A stretch of DNA of 55,843 nt from an uncultured Nitrosomonas sp. (lineage in GTDB: Bacteria; Pseudomonadota; Gammaproteobacteria; Burkholderiales; Nitrosomonadaceae). Both the position numbers and the translations under genes were made by a program. The stretch covers positions 225,372 through 281,214 of the forward strand of contig CADEDO010000001.1 of assembly GCA_902826115.1 (NCBI GenBank). Reading direction: 5' to 3'. A model generated the notes under the pieces. The model was not told where the DNA came from. It ran no database searches and worked only from the letters and a program-made list of their open reading frames with translations. This document shows, one piece after another, positions 15,327-23,998 of the stretch (within the stretch, counting starts at the first letter, position 1; the number at the start of each line of letters is the position of its first letter).

Positions 15327-17033
15327 ATGAAAATACCACTCATACTGCATGGCTACCGCCGCACTCTATTTGTGCGGCTGGTGTCGAATGGATTGGCCCA
15401 GGCCGCGCTAGCAATCGGTACGGCGTGGCTGGTAAAAGAAATTTTTGACGGTTTTCTTACCCCGGAGCACCCTGCAATCGACATGCGCGTGATCGCACTG
15501 GTCATGGGATTGGTGGTCACGGCTGCTTGCATCGGCTGGCTGCGTATGCGGGAACGGATTGATGCTGAATACATGGGGCAGCATTATGCTTCCGAGGTTC
15601 GTATTCTATTGTATGACTGCCTGAGTTCACTAACCCCCCGAACATTGCAGAAGCGCAGTCGTGGCGGTGTATCCCTGCGTTTTGTCGGCGATATGACATC
15701 GTTGCGGCGCTGGGTCAGCATGGGGTTGGCGCGTGTGACAGTGGCTGGTGTTTCAACCGTATCCGCATTATTGATTTTGGGCGTGATTAATTGGCAGCTC
15801 ACTTTGACGGTAACGGTATCGCTAGTGCTGGGTGCTTGGGTAACTTATTTATTTGGCAAGCGCATGCGTGCCGCTGCGCTGGAGTCGCGCCGCCGTTTAG
15901 CCAATTTGGCCGCGAATGTGAACGAAAAAGTAACCAGCATTGCAGTGGTGCAAGTGTTTGGCCAAGTGGATCGCGAGCGAGAACATATCATTCGTCAAGG
16001 TAAATATTTGCAGGATTCGATGGTCGCAAGAGCGCGGGTAGCCGGACAAATTCTCGGAGTGACGGAATTTTCAGTTGCGATGACGTCAGCAACAACACTG
16101 CTGGCGGGTGTTTTTGCAGTAGCGGCAGGCACTGCGAGCGTAGGTTCAGTGATTGCTGCGATCAGCATTGTCGGTATTCTTCTGCCTCCCTTACGTGATT
16201 TGGGACGAGTGCAGGAATATTGGCATGGCGCTTGTATCGCGCGTGAAAAAATTAAAGAATTTTTGGATAGCCCTTCATTGGTCACACAAGTAACCAATGC
16301 TCCCGATTTAACGGTCAGAGAAGGACGTTTGGAGTTTAATGCGGTTAGCGTGACCGGTGGCCTTAATCAATTCAGTGGCACGATAGAGCCTGGTGCAGTG
16401 GTAGCCGTAGTGGGGCCGAATGGCGCCGGTAAATCGACATTGTTGGCATTGGCGGCAAGATTGATAGATCCGCAAACAGGGAAAGTATTGCTGGATGGAC
16501 AAAATTTGGCAGAGCATAGTCTGGATTCTGTGCGGCATGCCATCGGCATGGCAAGCCCTGATTTACCCTTATTGCGCGGCACCATCGAAAGAAATCTACG
16601 TTACCGGTGGCGTAATGCCCCGAATAAAGAAGTGGCCAGAGTGCGTGCACTTTGCGGCATCAATGAACTGTTAGCACAATTTCCGGACGGCATAAAAACG
16701 CGTGTCACCGAGGGGGGGTTGAGCATGTCGGTTGGCCAACGTCAGCGCATTGCTCTGGCACGAGCATTGCTGGGGAATCCCGCGCTATTGCTGCTGGATG
16801 AAGTGGATGCCAATCTTGATTCGGAAGCGAACAAGGTGATAGATCGTGTGCTTGCGGAACATCAGGGCACTGTCTTAATGGTAACGCATCACTTAAACCA
16901 TATCATGGCTGCGGATGTGATCTGGTATCTCGAAGCCGGACGCTTGCTGGAAGTGGGTTCGCCTGCGGAACTGTTATCGGGCAGTGGACCGACGGCGCGA
17001 TTTTTTGGGTTTGGCAAATCAGTCGCAATATAA
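15327..17033 (+). CDS. ABC exporter, fused permease and ATPase
   Basis: A 568-residue half-transporter. Residues 1-310 hold six predicted membrane helices (for example NGLAQAALAIGTAWLVKEIF and VIALVMGLVVTAACIGWL) of the type I exporter fold. The ATPase domain has Walker A GPNGAGKST near residue 362, a slightly unusual signature LSMSVGQRQR near 464 in place of LSGGQ, Walker B LLLLDEVD and the H-loop VTHH. It should act as a homodimer, or as a heterodimer with a partner not in this window. No HlyD-like adaptor or TolC gene is adjacent, so it does not form an obvious type I secretion set. The ATG at 15327 is preferred over a TTG at 15312. The hydrolase gene begins 5 bases after its stop. Confidence 0.88.
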   Translation: MKIPLILHGYRRTLFVRLVSNGLAQAALAIGTAWLVKEIFDGFLTPEHPAIDMRVIALVMGLVVTAACIGWLRMRERIDAEYMGQHYASEVRILLYDCLSSLTPRTLQKRSRGGVSLRFVGDMTSLRRWVSMGLARVTVAGVSTVSALLILGVINWQLTLTVTVSLVLGAWVTYLFGKRMRAAALESRRRLANLAANVNEKVTSIAVVQVFGQVDREREHIIRQGKYLQDSMVARARVAGQILGVTEFSVAMTSATTLLAGVFAVAAGTASVGSVIAAISIVGILLPPLRDLGRVQEYWHGACIAREKIKEFLDSPSLVTQVTNAPDLTVREGRLEFNAVSVTGGLNQFSGTIEPGAVVAVVGPNGAGKSTLLALAARLIDPQTGKVLLDGQNLAEHSLDSVRHAIGMASPDLPLLRGTIERNLRYRWRNAPNKEVARVRALCGINELLAQFPDGIKTRVTEGGLSMSVGQRQRIALARALLGNPALLLLDEVDANLDSEANKVIDRVLAEHQGTVLMVTHHLNHIMAADVIWYLEAGRLLEVGSPAELLSGSGPTARFFGFGKSVAI

Positions 17034-17038
17034 AACTA

Positions 17039-17908
17039 ATGATGTGGGGGGCAGTATTGATGATATTACAGGCATCTTACGCTACGGCAATGGATATTAT
17101 GCCACCGCGCTTAAAACCGGCATTGGAGCGCGGAGTGGTATTGCAGCGTACTTTACGAACGGATACGCGCCAAAAGTACTTTCTTTATGTACCGCAGCGT
17201 GGTGGCAACAGCACAAAAATTTTTGTGACCGTGCATGGAATTTCGCGCAATGCCATGGAACATGCCAGGAAATTTTCTGTTTTTGCGGAAAAATTTGGAG
17301 TGGTAATGATTGCGCCTTATTTCCCGTCAGAAGATTTTCCGGATTATCAGCGATTAGGCCGCAAAGGCAAACGCGCTGATATCATGCTCAATGAAATAGT
17401 ATCTGAAGTTTCTGAATTGACCGGTGCCAGCGCACGTAAGCTCTATCTGTTCGGATACTCGGGTGGAGCCCAGTTTGTGCACCGCTATATGCTCGCTTAT
17501 CCGGATCGCGTCGCCAAAGCGGTATTGGGAGCGCCGGGTTGGTATACCTTTCCTAACCCTGCACTCAAATACCCACAAGGCATTCGAGAGTCTCGCAGTT
17601 TGCCGCAGATCCAGTTCGATCCGTCCAAATTTCTGAATATTCCAGTGTGCGTGTTGGTGGGAGAAAAAGATAATCAGCGGGATGCCGAGCTCAATCAATC
17701 ACCCCAAATAGACATATTGCAAGGCAGAACACGGATCGAGCGCGGTCAACGGTGGGTGGATGAAATGATTTCTCAGGCACGAACACAGGGACTATCAACA
17801 ATTTATGCTTTTCACTTGCTGCCTAATTCGCCACATTCATTTTCTATGAGCATGCGACACGGCGGGATGGGAGAAAAAACATTTGATTTCCTTTTTTCTG
17901 CAGAGTGA
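17039..17908 (+). CDS. Exported alpha/beta hydrolase (esterase/PHB-depolymerase-like)
   Basis: A 289-residue protein with a short N-terminal hydrophobic signal (ending near AMDIM) and an alpha/beta hydrolase fold. Visible features are the oxyanion strand IFVTVHGISRNA, the nucleophile elbow GYSGGAQF near residue 141, the LGAPGWYT strand, an acidic VCVLVGEKDNQRD region and a late His in PNSPHSF as the likely catalytic histidine. This layout resembles feruloyl-esterase/polyhydroxybutyrate-depolymerase-like hydrolases. The substrate is unknown. It is tightly linked to the ABC exporter gene (5-base gap), so hydrolysis of an exported compound or conjugate is a reasonable guess. Confidence 0.8.
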   Translation: MMWGAVLMILQASYATAMDIMPPRLKPALERGVVLQRTLRTDTRQKYFLYVPQRGGNSTKIFVTVHGISRNAMEHARKFSVFAEKFGVVMIAPYFPSEDFPDYQRLGRKGKRADIMLNEIVSEVSELTGASARKLYLFGYSGGAQFVHRYMLAYPDRVAKAVLGAPGWYTFPNPALKYPQGIRESRSLPQIQFDPSKFLNIPVCVLVGEKDNQRDAELNQSPQIDILQGRTRIERGQRWVDEMISQARTQGLSTIYAFHLLPNSPHSFSMSMRHGGMGEKTFDFLFSAE

Positions 17909-18013
17909 AACGGTTTCATTCACCACATTTCCACACCTCAATACATTCAAGACGCACTCAGCCGAGGATTGGGTGGTCGCTCCAAGGTTCCGCAGATTTT
18001 ATAGCACCTCATA

Positions 18014-19372
18014 ATGAAAATAACTATTTTAAAGACCGAGATCTGCGTAATGATTTGCGCTGTGTGGATGAGTGTTCATTCAACCGTGATTCATGCGCAG
18101 GAAGATACATCCGATCGGTCGCTGAAGGTGGGTACAAAGAAAGTTTCCAAAGACAAACAAAGAAAAAAAAGTAAAAAAAGAAAATCGGGTTTTTTCTTTG
18201 GTCATTCAGGAATGGGTATGCGCTGGGACAAAGGCGCCAACGAAGTCCGCCTCAGTGGATTGATGCAGTTGGATTCACGCACTTATTTCGATGATACGAC
18301 CGATTCAGGGCAAGACAATTTTATTTTGCGTCGAATCCAGCCATCTCTCGAGGTCAAATTAGGCAAGATTCATAGTTTTTATATCATGCCGAGTTTTGCG
18401 TCGAATCCCGGGATTCTGGATGTCTATGTGGAAAGTCAATTAAGCAAACCCTTTAATGTGCGCGTTGGCAAGTTTAAATCACCTTTTGGTTTGGAGCGTT
18501 TGCAATCAGCAACTGCGCTGGCTTTTAACGAGCGTGCTTTTCCCACCAGTTTGGCACCCAATCGTGAGATCGGCGCACAGGTTTTTGGCGATATCCTGTG
18601 GGATACGACGCAATATCAAGTGGGATTATTTAGCGGCGCAGTCGATAATAGTGCGGGTTTGCGTGATCATGTGATTAGTTCAAACCACAGCGGCATTGAT
18701 TTTGTTGGCCGGGTGTTTTCCTACCCGCTAAGAAATAGCCAGCTTGAATTCATGCAGGGCTTAGGATTGGGTGTCGCCTATAGTTATGGTACTCAGCATG
18801 GCAATGCGCAAGCCGATGGCGCTAACTTGCCTACTTTTCGTTCACCTGGTCAGCAAATCATCGCTTCCTATGTGGATGGCGCTTTTGCGGATGGGAGCCG
18901 ACAAAGAATTTCACCGCAGCTGTATTATCACCATGGCTCATTGGGCGTCCTGGGCGAATATGTTTTTTCCCAGCAGGATATAAAGTTGGGCAATGATACT
19001 GACAAAGTAAGCAATGAAGCCTTCCAAATTCAGTTATCGTGGGTGATATTCAATGGCGATGCTTCATTTCGCAGAGTGCGGCCCAGGGACCCGCTAGCAA
19101 TGGATGACATTAGCACATGGGGTGCCGTGCAGCTAGTAACGCGTTATTCGGAGTTGAACCTGGATTCCAATGCATTTGCCCATGGTTTAGTCAATCCGGA
19201 TCATTCCGTCAAAAAAGCACAGGATTTTGGCGTGGGCGTCAATTGGTATCTCAATCGTAATATCAAATTACAGTTGAATTACCATCAAACCCACTTTAAC
19301 AAGGGAGTCGATGGCGGTGCTGATCGGCCTGATGAAAAGATTCTGTTTTCGCGCATGCAAGTTGCATTTTGA
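18014..19372 (+). CDS. OprP/OprO-type phosphate-selective porin family protein
   Basis: A 452-residue outer-membrane protein. A signal peptide ends near residue 29 (TVIHAQ). A very basic, Lys-rich stretch follows (residues about 46-58), then the barrel: GANEVRLSGLMQLDSRTYFDD, FILRRIQPSLEVKLGKIHSFYIMPSF, VGKFKSPFGLERLQSA, and TSLAPNREIGAQVFG. These phrases are typical of the Porin_O_P family, trimeric barrels for phosphate or polyphosphate in Pseudomonas, though many members have other ligands. The C-terminus ends in RMQVAF with terminal Phe. It lies 105 bases after the hydrolase gene, probably in the same transcript. The Lys cluster just after the signal is unusual and would sit at the periplasmic mouth. 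Confidence 0.85.
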   Translation: MKITILKTEICVMICAVWMSVHSTVIHAQEDTSDRSLKVGTKKVSKDKQRKKSKKRKSGFFFGHSGMGMRWDKGANEVRLSGLMQLDSRTYFDDTTDSGQDNFILRRIQPSLEVKLGKIHSFYIMPSFASNPGILDVYVESQLSKPFNVRVGKFKSPFGLERLQSATALAFNERAFPTSLAPNREIGAQVFGDILWDTTQYQVGLFSGAVDNSAGLRDHVISSNHSGIDFVGRVFSYPLRNSQLEFMQGLGLGVAYSYGTQHGNAQADGANLPTFRSPGQQIIASYVDGAFADGSRQRISPQLYYHHGSLGVLGEYVFSQQDIKLGNDTDKVSNEAFQIQLSWVIFNGDASFRRVRPRDPLAMDDISTWGAVQLVTRYSELNLDSNAFAHGLVNPDHSVKKAQDFGVGVNWYLNRNIKLQLNYHQTHFNKGVDGGADRPDEKILFSRMQVAF

Positions 19373-19404
19373 TTACCTGGGCGGTCTTGGCCGTGATGTG
19401 ATTG

Positions 19405-19435
19405 GAAATGCCTGCTGGGCCCATTTCATTTATTT
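19405..19435 (+). terminator. Possible terminator after the porin gene
   Basis: GAAATG at 19405-19410 pairs with CATTTC at 19422-19427 and is followed by a T-rich ATTTATTTTC. The stem is short and weak. Confidence 0.3.
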
Positions 19436-19440
19436 TCTTA

Positions 19441-19469
19441 TTGACAAACATTTGTTTGAATCCAAAATA
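19441..19469 (+). promoter_or_regulatory. Promoter-like -35 with overlapping palindrome before the CorB-type gene
   Basis: A perfect TTGACA at 19441-19446 and a weak -10 (CAAAAT or AAAATA, 19463-19469). The palindrome CAAACATTTGTTTG (19445-19458) starts inside the -35 and fills much of the spacer. The -10 is poor, so the call is tentative. Confidence 0.4.
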
Positions 19470-19541
19470 GACACGCTGACTGTGTTAGCGAATGCGCTAT
19501 TATCAGCCTGAATTATTTTCATCACTTTATAAAGGTGTTCT

Positions 19542-20834
19542 TTGGAAGATTTGCCGTTGCACATCATGCTGATTGCATTGGTGTTTCTGTTAATCTTGTC
19601 GGGCTTCTTCTCTTTGTCTGAAACCAGCATGATGGCGATTAATCGCTATCGCTTGCGATATTTGGCCAAGCAAGGACATCGCGGTGCCCGCTTGACTGTC
19701 AAATTACTCGACAATACCGATCGATTGCTGGGCGTCATTTTGCTTGGCAATAATTTACTCAATACAGCTTCTGCGACTTTAGTGGCGATCATTGCGGCCA
19801 CCTTTTTTGCGCATGATGAGTTTGCATTATTCATTGGAACGATGGGCGTGACTTTTGCCATTTTGATATTCAGTGAAATTACTCCCAAAGTTATTGCCGC
19901 TGCTTATCCAGAGCGCATTGCATTGGCCGCAAGCTATGTGTTGACGCCATTATTATTTATTTTCTATCCCATTGTATGGTTCGTTAATTTATTCGTGAGC
20001 GGATTGCTGATTCTGTTCCGGTTGAAACCGAAAAAAGGTGAGCACGAGCAAAAAATCAGCATCGAAGAACTAAAAACACTGGTGCTGGAAGGCGGACATT
20101 TTATTCAGCACAAGCATCAAAGCATGCTGGTGAATTTGTTTGATCTTGAAACCATCACGGTGGATGATGTGTTTGTGCCGCGCAGCCAAGTGGAGGCCAT
20201 TGATTTGGATGCGGAGGATGATGTCATCCACGCACAATTATTGACTTGCCACCATACTCGTATTCCCATTTATCGTGAGCGCATGGATAACATTGTCGGT
20301 ATTGTGCATGTGCGTAAGGTACTGAATCAGATGCAGAATGGCAAAATAACCGCAGATACGCTGGAAAAGGTGATGCGCAAACCTTATTTCATTCCATCAG
20401 GCACGCCTTTATTTTCTCAATTACAGTTGTTTCAAGAAAACCAGAAAAGGGTTGGTCTGGTCGTTGATGAATATGGCGAATGGATGGGGTTGGTGACACT
20501 GGAAGATATTCTGGAGGAAATTATCGGCGAGTTTACGACGCATGCGCCGACGCAAAGCAGTGTTTTTCTGAAACAGGAAGATGGCAGCATCATTGTGGAA
20601 GGCAGCACTCTGTTGCGCGAATTAAATCGCAAACTTGACTTGCAATTTCCACTGGATGGTCCAAAAACCCTGAATGGTCTGATTTTAGAGCATTTTCAGG
20701 ATATTCCTGAAGCCGGTATTGGGTTGAATATTGCGGGTTACCCAATGGAAATTATTCAAACCAAAAACCGGGTTGTAAAAACTGTTAAAATTTTCCCTAC
20801 GCTGGCAGAAATGGAAGCCAAGGATATGGAGTAG
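19542..20834 (+). CDS. corB: CorB/CNNM-family transporter-associated membrane protein (HlyC/CorC family)
   Basis: A 430-residue inner-membrane protein implicated in Mg2+ or Co2+ export. The N-terminal DUF21/CNNM domain has about four helices and the conserved SGFFSLSETSMMAINRYRLRYL, ILLGNNLLNTASATL and IFSEITPKVIAA. Two CBS domains follow (VDDVFVPRSQVEAIDLDAE and GLVVDEYGEWMGLVTLEDILEEIIGE). A CorC_HlyC domain closes the protein (EDGSIIVEGSTLLRELNRKL). The start is a TTG at 19542: AAGGTG lies 4-9 bases upstream, and the resulting MEDLPLHIML aligns with the usual family N-terminus, while the next Met would remove part of helix 1. It is followed by tRNA-Arg. Confidence 0.9.
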   Translation: MEDLPLHIMLIALVFLLILSGFFSLSETSMMAINRYRLRYLAKQGHRGARLTVKLLDNTDRLLGVILLGNNLLNTASATLVAIIAATFFAHDEFALFIGTMGVTFAILIFSEITPKVIAAAYPERIALAASYVLTPLLFIFYPIVWFVNLFVSGLLILFRLKPKKGEHEQKISIEELKTLVLEGGHFIQHKHQSMLVNLFDLETITVDDVFVPRSQVEAIDLDAEDDVIHAQLLTCHHTRIPIYRERMDNIVGIVHVRKVLNQMQNGKITADTLEKVMRKPYFIPSGTPLFSQLQLFQENQKRVGLVVDEYGEWMGLVTLEDILEEIIGEFTTHAPTQSSVFLKQEDGSIIVEGSTLLRELNRKLDLQFPLDGPKTLNGLILEHFQDIPEAGIGLNIAGYPMEIIQTKNRVVKTVKIFPTLAEMEAKDME

Positions 20835-20906
20835 TCGTTGGGTTCTTTAGGCGAGCCAAGTGTCAGTCTGAGGTTGGTAAAATGATTGCTCTGGGCACAA
20901 TCCCCG

Positions 20907-20936
20907 TTGGACGAGAGTGATAAAAGCAGTTATCCT
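20907..20936 (+). promoter_or_regulatory. Putative tRNA-Arg promoter
   Basis: TTGGAC at 20907-20912, an 18-base spacer and TATCCT at 20931-20936, 38 bases before the tRNA. Four to five positions match the consensus in each box. Confidence 0.4.
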
Positions 20937-20973
20937 GTCGCCGTCAAATGACATCGATAGTTTGTTCATCCAA

Positions 20974-21050
20974 GCGCCCATAGCTCAGCTGGATAGAGTA
21001 CCGCCCTCCGAAGGCGGGGGTCGCACGTTCGAATCGTGTTGGGCGCGCCA
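20974..21050 (+). tRNA. tRNA-Arg (CCG)
   Basis: 77 bases with encoded CCA. Acceptor GCGCCCA pairs perfectly with TGGGCGC. The D-loop contains AGCTCAGCTGGATAGAG. The anticodon stem CCGCC/GGCGG encloses the loop CTCCGAA with anticodon CCG. The T-arm GCACG-TTCGAAT-CGTGT is intact. It reads CGG codons. Confidence 0.97.
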
Positions 21051-21227
21051 AAACAAACGTTTTTTCTACCATTCTTGATTTTTACTCAGTTATTTTTTCG
21101 ATTGTTGATTCAACAAGGTATACTCCGCAGGCATACAAAATTTCCAGTTTGCATGTCACATAGATTCCAATTCACTGCAGCATCCCCTATCATTCGTGCC
21201 ATATCTGAACGGTTAGAGAGTATTTGA

Positions 21228-21827
21228 ATGTTTACCGGAATCATACAAGCAATAGGTGAAATCACGCAGGTTCGACCTATCCAGGGAGACAACCAGACCG
21301 GATTGTGTTTGAGTATTTCCGCTGGGGAGCTGGATTTGAGTGATGTGATGCTGGGAGACAGTATTGCCGTGAACGGCGTTTGTCTGACGGTGACGAAACT
21401 AGCGGATCGTTTGTTTACTGTGGACGTTTCCCAAGAAACACTCAACTGCACACAAGGGCTGGATCGTGTCGGTCAGCATGTCAATCTGGAGAAAGCCATG
21501 CGGTTGTCTGACCGATTGGGCGGACATCTGGTGAGCGGCCATGTGGATGCGATTGGCACAGTGGTTAAATTTGAGCCAGCAGGCGAGAGTTTCTTATTGA
21601 GCGTGCAAACGCCGCAGCCGCTGATGCGATTTCTGGCACATAAAGGTTCGATAACCGTCAATGGCGTGAGCTTGACGGTTAATCAGATTGCAGGGGATGA
21701 ATTTTCTGTTAATCTGATTCCGCATACTTTAGCGATGACCAACTTAAGCGAACTTGTGCCAGGTATGCGTGTTAATCTTGAAACCGATATGTTGGCGCGC
21801 TATGTGGCAAGATTATTAAACGTTTAA
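21228..21827 (+). CDS. ribE: Riboflavin synthase alpha chain
   Basis: A 199-residue enzyme that dismutates two molecules of 6,7-dimethyl-8-ribityllumazine to riboflavin. It consists of two homologous lumazine-binding barrels: the first starts MFTGIIQAIGEI with SIAVNGVCLTV, the second starts GHLVSGHVDAIGTV with SITVNGVSLTVN and ends FSVNLIPHTLAMTNL. The C-terminal trimerisation helix NLETDMLARYVARLL is present. It opens a riboflavin run followed by ribBA (18-base gap) and ribH, in which synthesis steps are encoded together. No FMN riboswitch is visible in the 177 bases between tRNA-Arg and this gene. Confidence 0.96.
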   Translation: MFTGIIQAIGEITQVRPIQGDNQTGLCLSISAGELDLSDVMLGDSIAVNGVCLTVTKLADRLFTVDVSQETLNCTQGLDRVGQHVNLEKAMRLSDRLGGHLVSGHVDAIGTVVKFEPAGESFLLSVQTPQPLMRFLAHKGSITVNGVSLTVNQIAGDEFSVNLIPHTLAMTNLSELVPGMRVNLETDMLARYVARLLNV

Positions 21828-21845
21828 GGCTAAACAGAGACATAC

Positions 21846-22946
21846 ATGAAAATCAGTGCTATCCAGGACATTATTGCTGATCTGAAGCTGGGCAAGATGG
21901 TGATCCTTGTGGATGAAGAAGATCGTGAGAATGAAGGGGATCTCGTTCTTGCTGCGGATTTCGTGACCGCGGAAGCCATTAATTTTATGGCTACGCATGG
22001 TCGTGGACTGATTTGCTTGACGCTCACCGAAGAACGCTGTCATCAGTTGGATCTGCCCCTCATGGTGTCGGCCAACCGTGCTCCTCTGGGTACCAATTTT
22101 ACCCTGTCTATTGAAGCAGCCAGTGGCGTAACTACAGGAATTTCCGCAGCGGATCGTGCGCGTACCATACAAGTGGCGGTTAAAGCCGATGCCAAACCGG
22201 TAGATATTGTGCAGCCAGGGCATATTTTTCCGTTGATGGCGCAAAAAGGCGGCGTTCTGGCACGCGCGGGTCATACCGAGGCGGGCTGTGATTTGGCAAG
22301 AATGGCGGGGTTGACCGCAGCTTCCGTGATTTGTGAGATTTTGAAAGAAGATGGCAGCATGGCGCGATTGCCCGATTTAATCGAGTTTGCACGCAAGCAT
22401 CAACTGAAAATTGGCGCCATTGCCGATCTGATTGAATATCGCAGCCAAACAGAGAGTTTAGTCACACGGGTTGCCGAGCGCATGATTCAAACCCTGCATG
22501 GTGAATTCCTGCTCACAGCCTATCGCGACGAAACAGCCCATACTACTCACTTGGCTTTGGTCAAAGGTACGATAGATCCAGCCACTGAAACATTAGTGCG
22601 CGTGCATGAGCCATTGTCTGTGATTGATTTGCTGGATATGCATGATAATACGCATTCATGGAGTATCCATGATGCGCTGAAATTGATTGCTGAAGCCGGG
22701 CAAGGCGTGATCGTTCTCCTCCATCGCAAAGAAAGCTCGGCTAAATTGATTGAGCGCATTCAATTAAAGGATTCGCACACCGCTGCCCCGATTAAGACAG
22801 ATCTTCGTGATCATGGCATAGGCGCACAAATCTTAAAGGATCTCAAGGTCGGGAAAATGCGTCTGATGGCAACACCCAGAAAAATGCCCAGCATGACAGG
22901 GTTTGGCTTGGAAGTAACCGGTTACGTGGAAACACACTCGCAATAA
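21846..22946 (+). CDS. ribBA: 3,4-dihydroxy-2-butanone-4-phosphate synthase with degenerate GTP cyclohydrolase II domain
   Basis: A 366-residue two-domain protein. Residues 1-200 are a complete DHBP synthase: [28 protein letters not shown], the TGISAADRA loop and [14 protein letters not shown]. They convert ribulose-5-phosphate to the four-carbon riboflavin precursor. Residues about 205-366 align with GTP cyclohydrolase II in outline, but the zinc-binding pattern CxxGDxxxSxxCxC is missing; where it should be, the sequence reads [14 protein letters not shown], with no cysteine. Cyclohydrolase activity is therefore unlikely, and a separate ribA should exist elsewhere in the genome. This hybrid form is known in other proteobacteria. 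It lies between ribE and ribH. Confidence 0.93.
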   Translation: MKISAIQDIIADLKLGKMVILVDEEDRENEGDLVLAADFVTAEAINFMATHGRGLICLTLTEERCHQLDLPLMVSANRAPLGTNFTLSIEAASGVTTGISAADRARTIQVAVKADAKPVDIVQPGHIFPLMAQKGGVLARAGHTEAGCDLARMAGLTAASVICEILKEDGSMARLPDLIEFARKHQLKIGAIADLIEYRSQTESLVTRVAERMIQTLHGEFLLTAYRDETAHTTHLALVKGTIDPATETLVRVHEPLSVIDLLDMHDNTHSWSIHDALKLIAEAGQGVIVLLHRKESSAKLIERIQLKDSHTAAPIKTDLRDHGIGAQILKDLKVGKMRLMATPRKMPSMTGFGLEVTGYVETHSQ

Positions 22947-23006
22947 AATACAATGCTGATTGATCGAAAAATAATCGATTAATCAATAGACTGATAGGAG
23001 TTTTAC

Positions 23007-23489
23007 ATGCCTTACTATGACAATATTCTGGAATTTGAACCAAACCTGGATGGGGCGGATTTGCGCATTGGCATTGTCATGAGCCGTTTTAATCTTGATA
23101 TAGGGGAAGGATTGCTGAGTGCTTGCACGGCAGAACTTAAGAATAATGATGTGCAAGATTCGAATATACTGATCGCAACGGTGCCAGGTGCTTTGGAAAT
23201 TCCCCTGACGTTGAAAAGGATGGCGCTATCCGATCAATTTGATGCGCTGATCGCCTTGGGAGCGGTGATTCGTGGCGATACTTTTCATTTTGAAGTGGTT
23301 GCAAACGAATCTGCCCGGGGTGTAACTTTGGTGCAAATTGAAACAGAAATTCCCATCATCAATGGCATATTGACCACTGACAATGATGATCAGGCGATAG
23401 CCCGCATGAGTCATAAAGGTGTGGAATGCGCTCAGGCTGCCCTGGAAATGGCTAATTTGCATATAAAGATTGATGAAATCGCTTTATGA
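23007..23489 (+). CDS. ribH: 6,7-dimethyl-8-ribityllumazine synthase
   Basis: A 160-residue lumazine synthase that condenses the DHBP and pyrimidinedione precursors; it normally assembles as pentamers or 60-mers. Recognisable segments are [60 protein letters not shown] with the catalytic His in the usual HFE position, and [11 protein letters not shown]. Length matches the E. coli enzyme (156 aa). A GGAG ribosome binding site lies at 22996-22999. Its stop overlaps the nusB start as ATGA, the common ribH-nusB coupling. Confidence 0.96.
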   Translation: MPYYDNILEFEPNLDGADLRIGIVMSRFNLDIGEGLLSACTAELKNNDVQDSNILIATVPGALEIPLTLKRMALSDQFDALIALGAVIRGDTFHFEVVANESARGVTLVQIETEIPIINGILTTDNDDQAIARMSHKGVECAQAALEMANLHIKIDEIAL

Positions 23490-23986
23490 TCAATACACTT
23501 ATTGAAACGGACGCTATTAATAGCCAAAAAATGGAAAAACCTAAAAGCCGTAGACGGGTTGCGCGCGAGTTTGTTTTGCAGGGTATTTATCAATGGAAAG
23601 TGGCTGGAGGCTCTGCAAGTTTTATCGAGCAACAGCTGCGGGAATCGGATGAATTCAAGCAAATTGACGAAAAGCACTTCATCAGCTTGCTGCATGGTGC
23701 GCTAAAGGATGTGGAAGGGTTGCATGCAACTATTCAGCCCTGCCTGGACCGGCCTTTAAGTGAGCTGAGTCCGGTAGAGTTTGCCATATTGTTATTGAGT
23801 ACTTACGAGTTGATTCATCATCCGGAAATTCCTTATCGGGCAATCATCAATGAGGCGATAGAATTGGCCAAAACATATGGTGGCAGCGATGGACATAAAT
23901 ATGTGAATGGCGTGCTGGATAAGCTGGCCATTCGTTTGCGCGCTGTTGAAATAGAAGCGCAAAGGCTGGCAAAAACCCCAAAGTAA
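23486..23986 (+). CDS. nusB: Transcription antitermination factor NusB
   Basis: A 166-residue all-helical RNA-binding protein that joins NusE (S10) at boxA in rRNA leaders to support antitermination. The core begins [22 protein letters not shown] and includes [59 protein letters not shown] and the final [12 protein letters not shown]. The N-terminal about 20 residues are an extension relative to E. coli NusB (139 aa). The start overlaps ribH by four bases. A compact set ribH-nusB-thiL-pgpA follows, as in many proteobacteria. Confidence 0.96.
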   Translation: MINTLIETDAINSQKMEKPKSRRRVAREFVLQGIYQWKVAGGSASFIEQQLRESDEFKQIDEKHFISLLHGALKDVEGLHATIQPCLDRPLSELSPVEFAILLLSTYELIHHPEIPYRAIINEAIELAKTYGGSDGHKYVNGVLDKLAIRLRAVEIEAQRLAKTPK

Positions 23987-23998
23987 CCGTCAAACAGC

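Noticed and set aside
15327..17033. Type I secretion ATPase for the acidic RTX-like protein
   Set aside because: No adaptor or outer-membrane channel gene is adjacent, a terminator-like hairpin separates the genes, and the transmembrane half looks like a general exporter.
21051..21227. FMN riboswitch before ribE
   Set aside because: The conserved helices and AGGG/GGTG blocks of the RFN element are not seen, and the region is short and close to tRNA-Arg.
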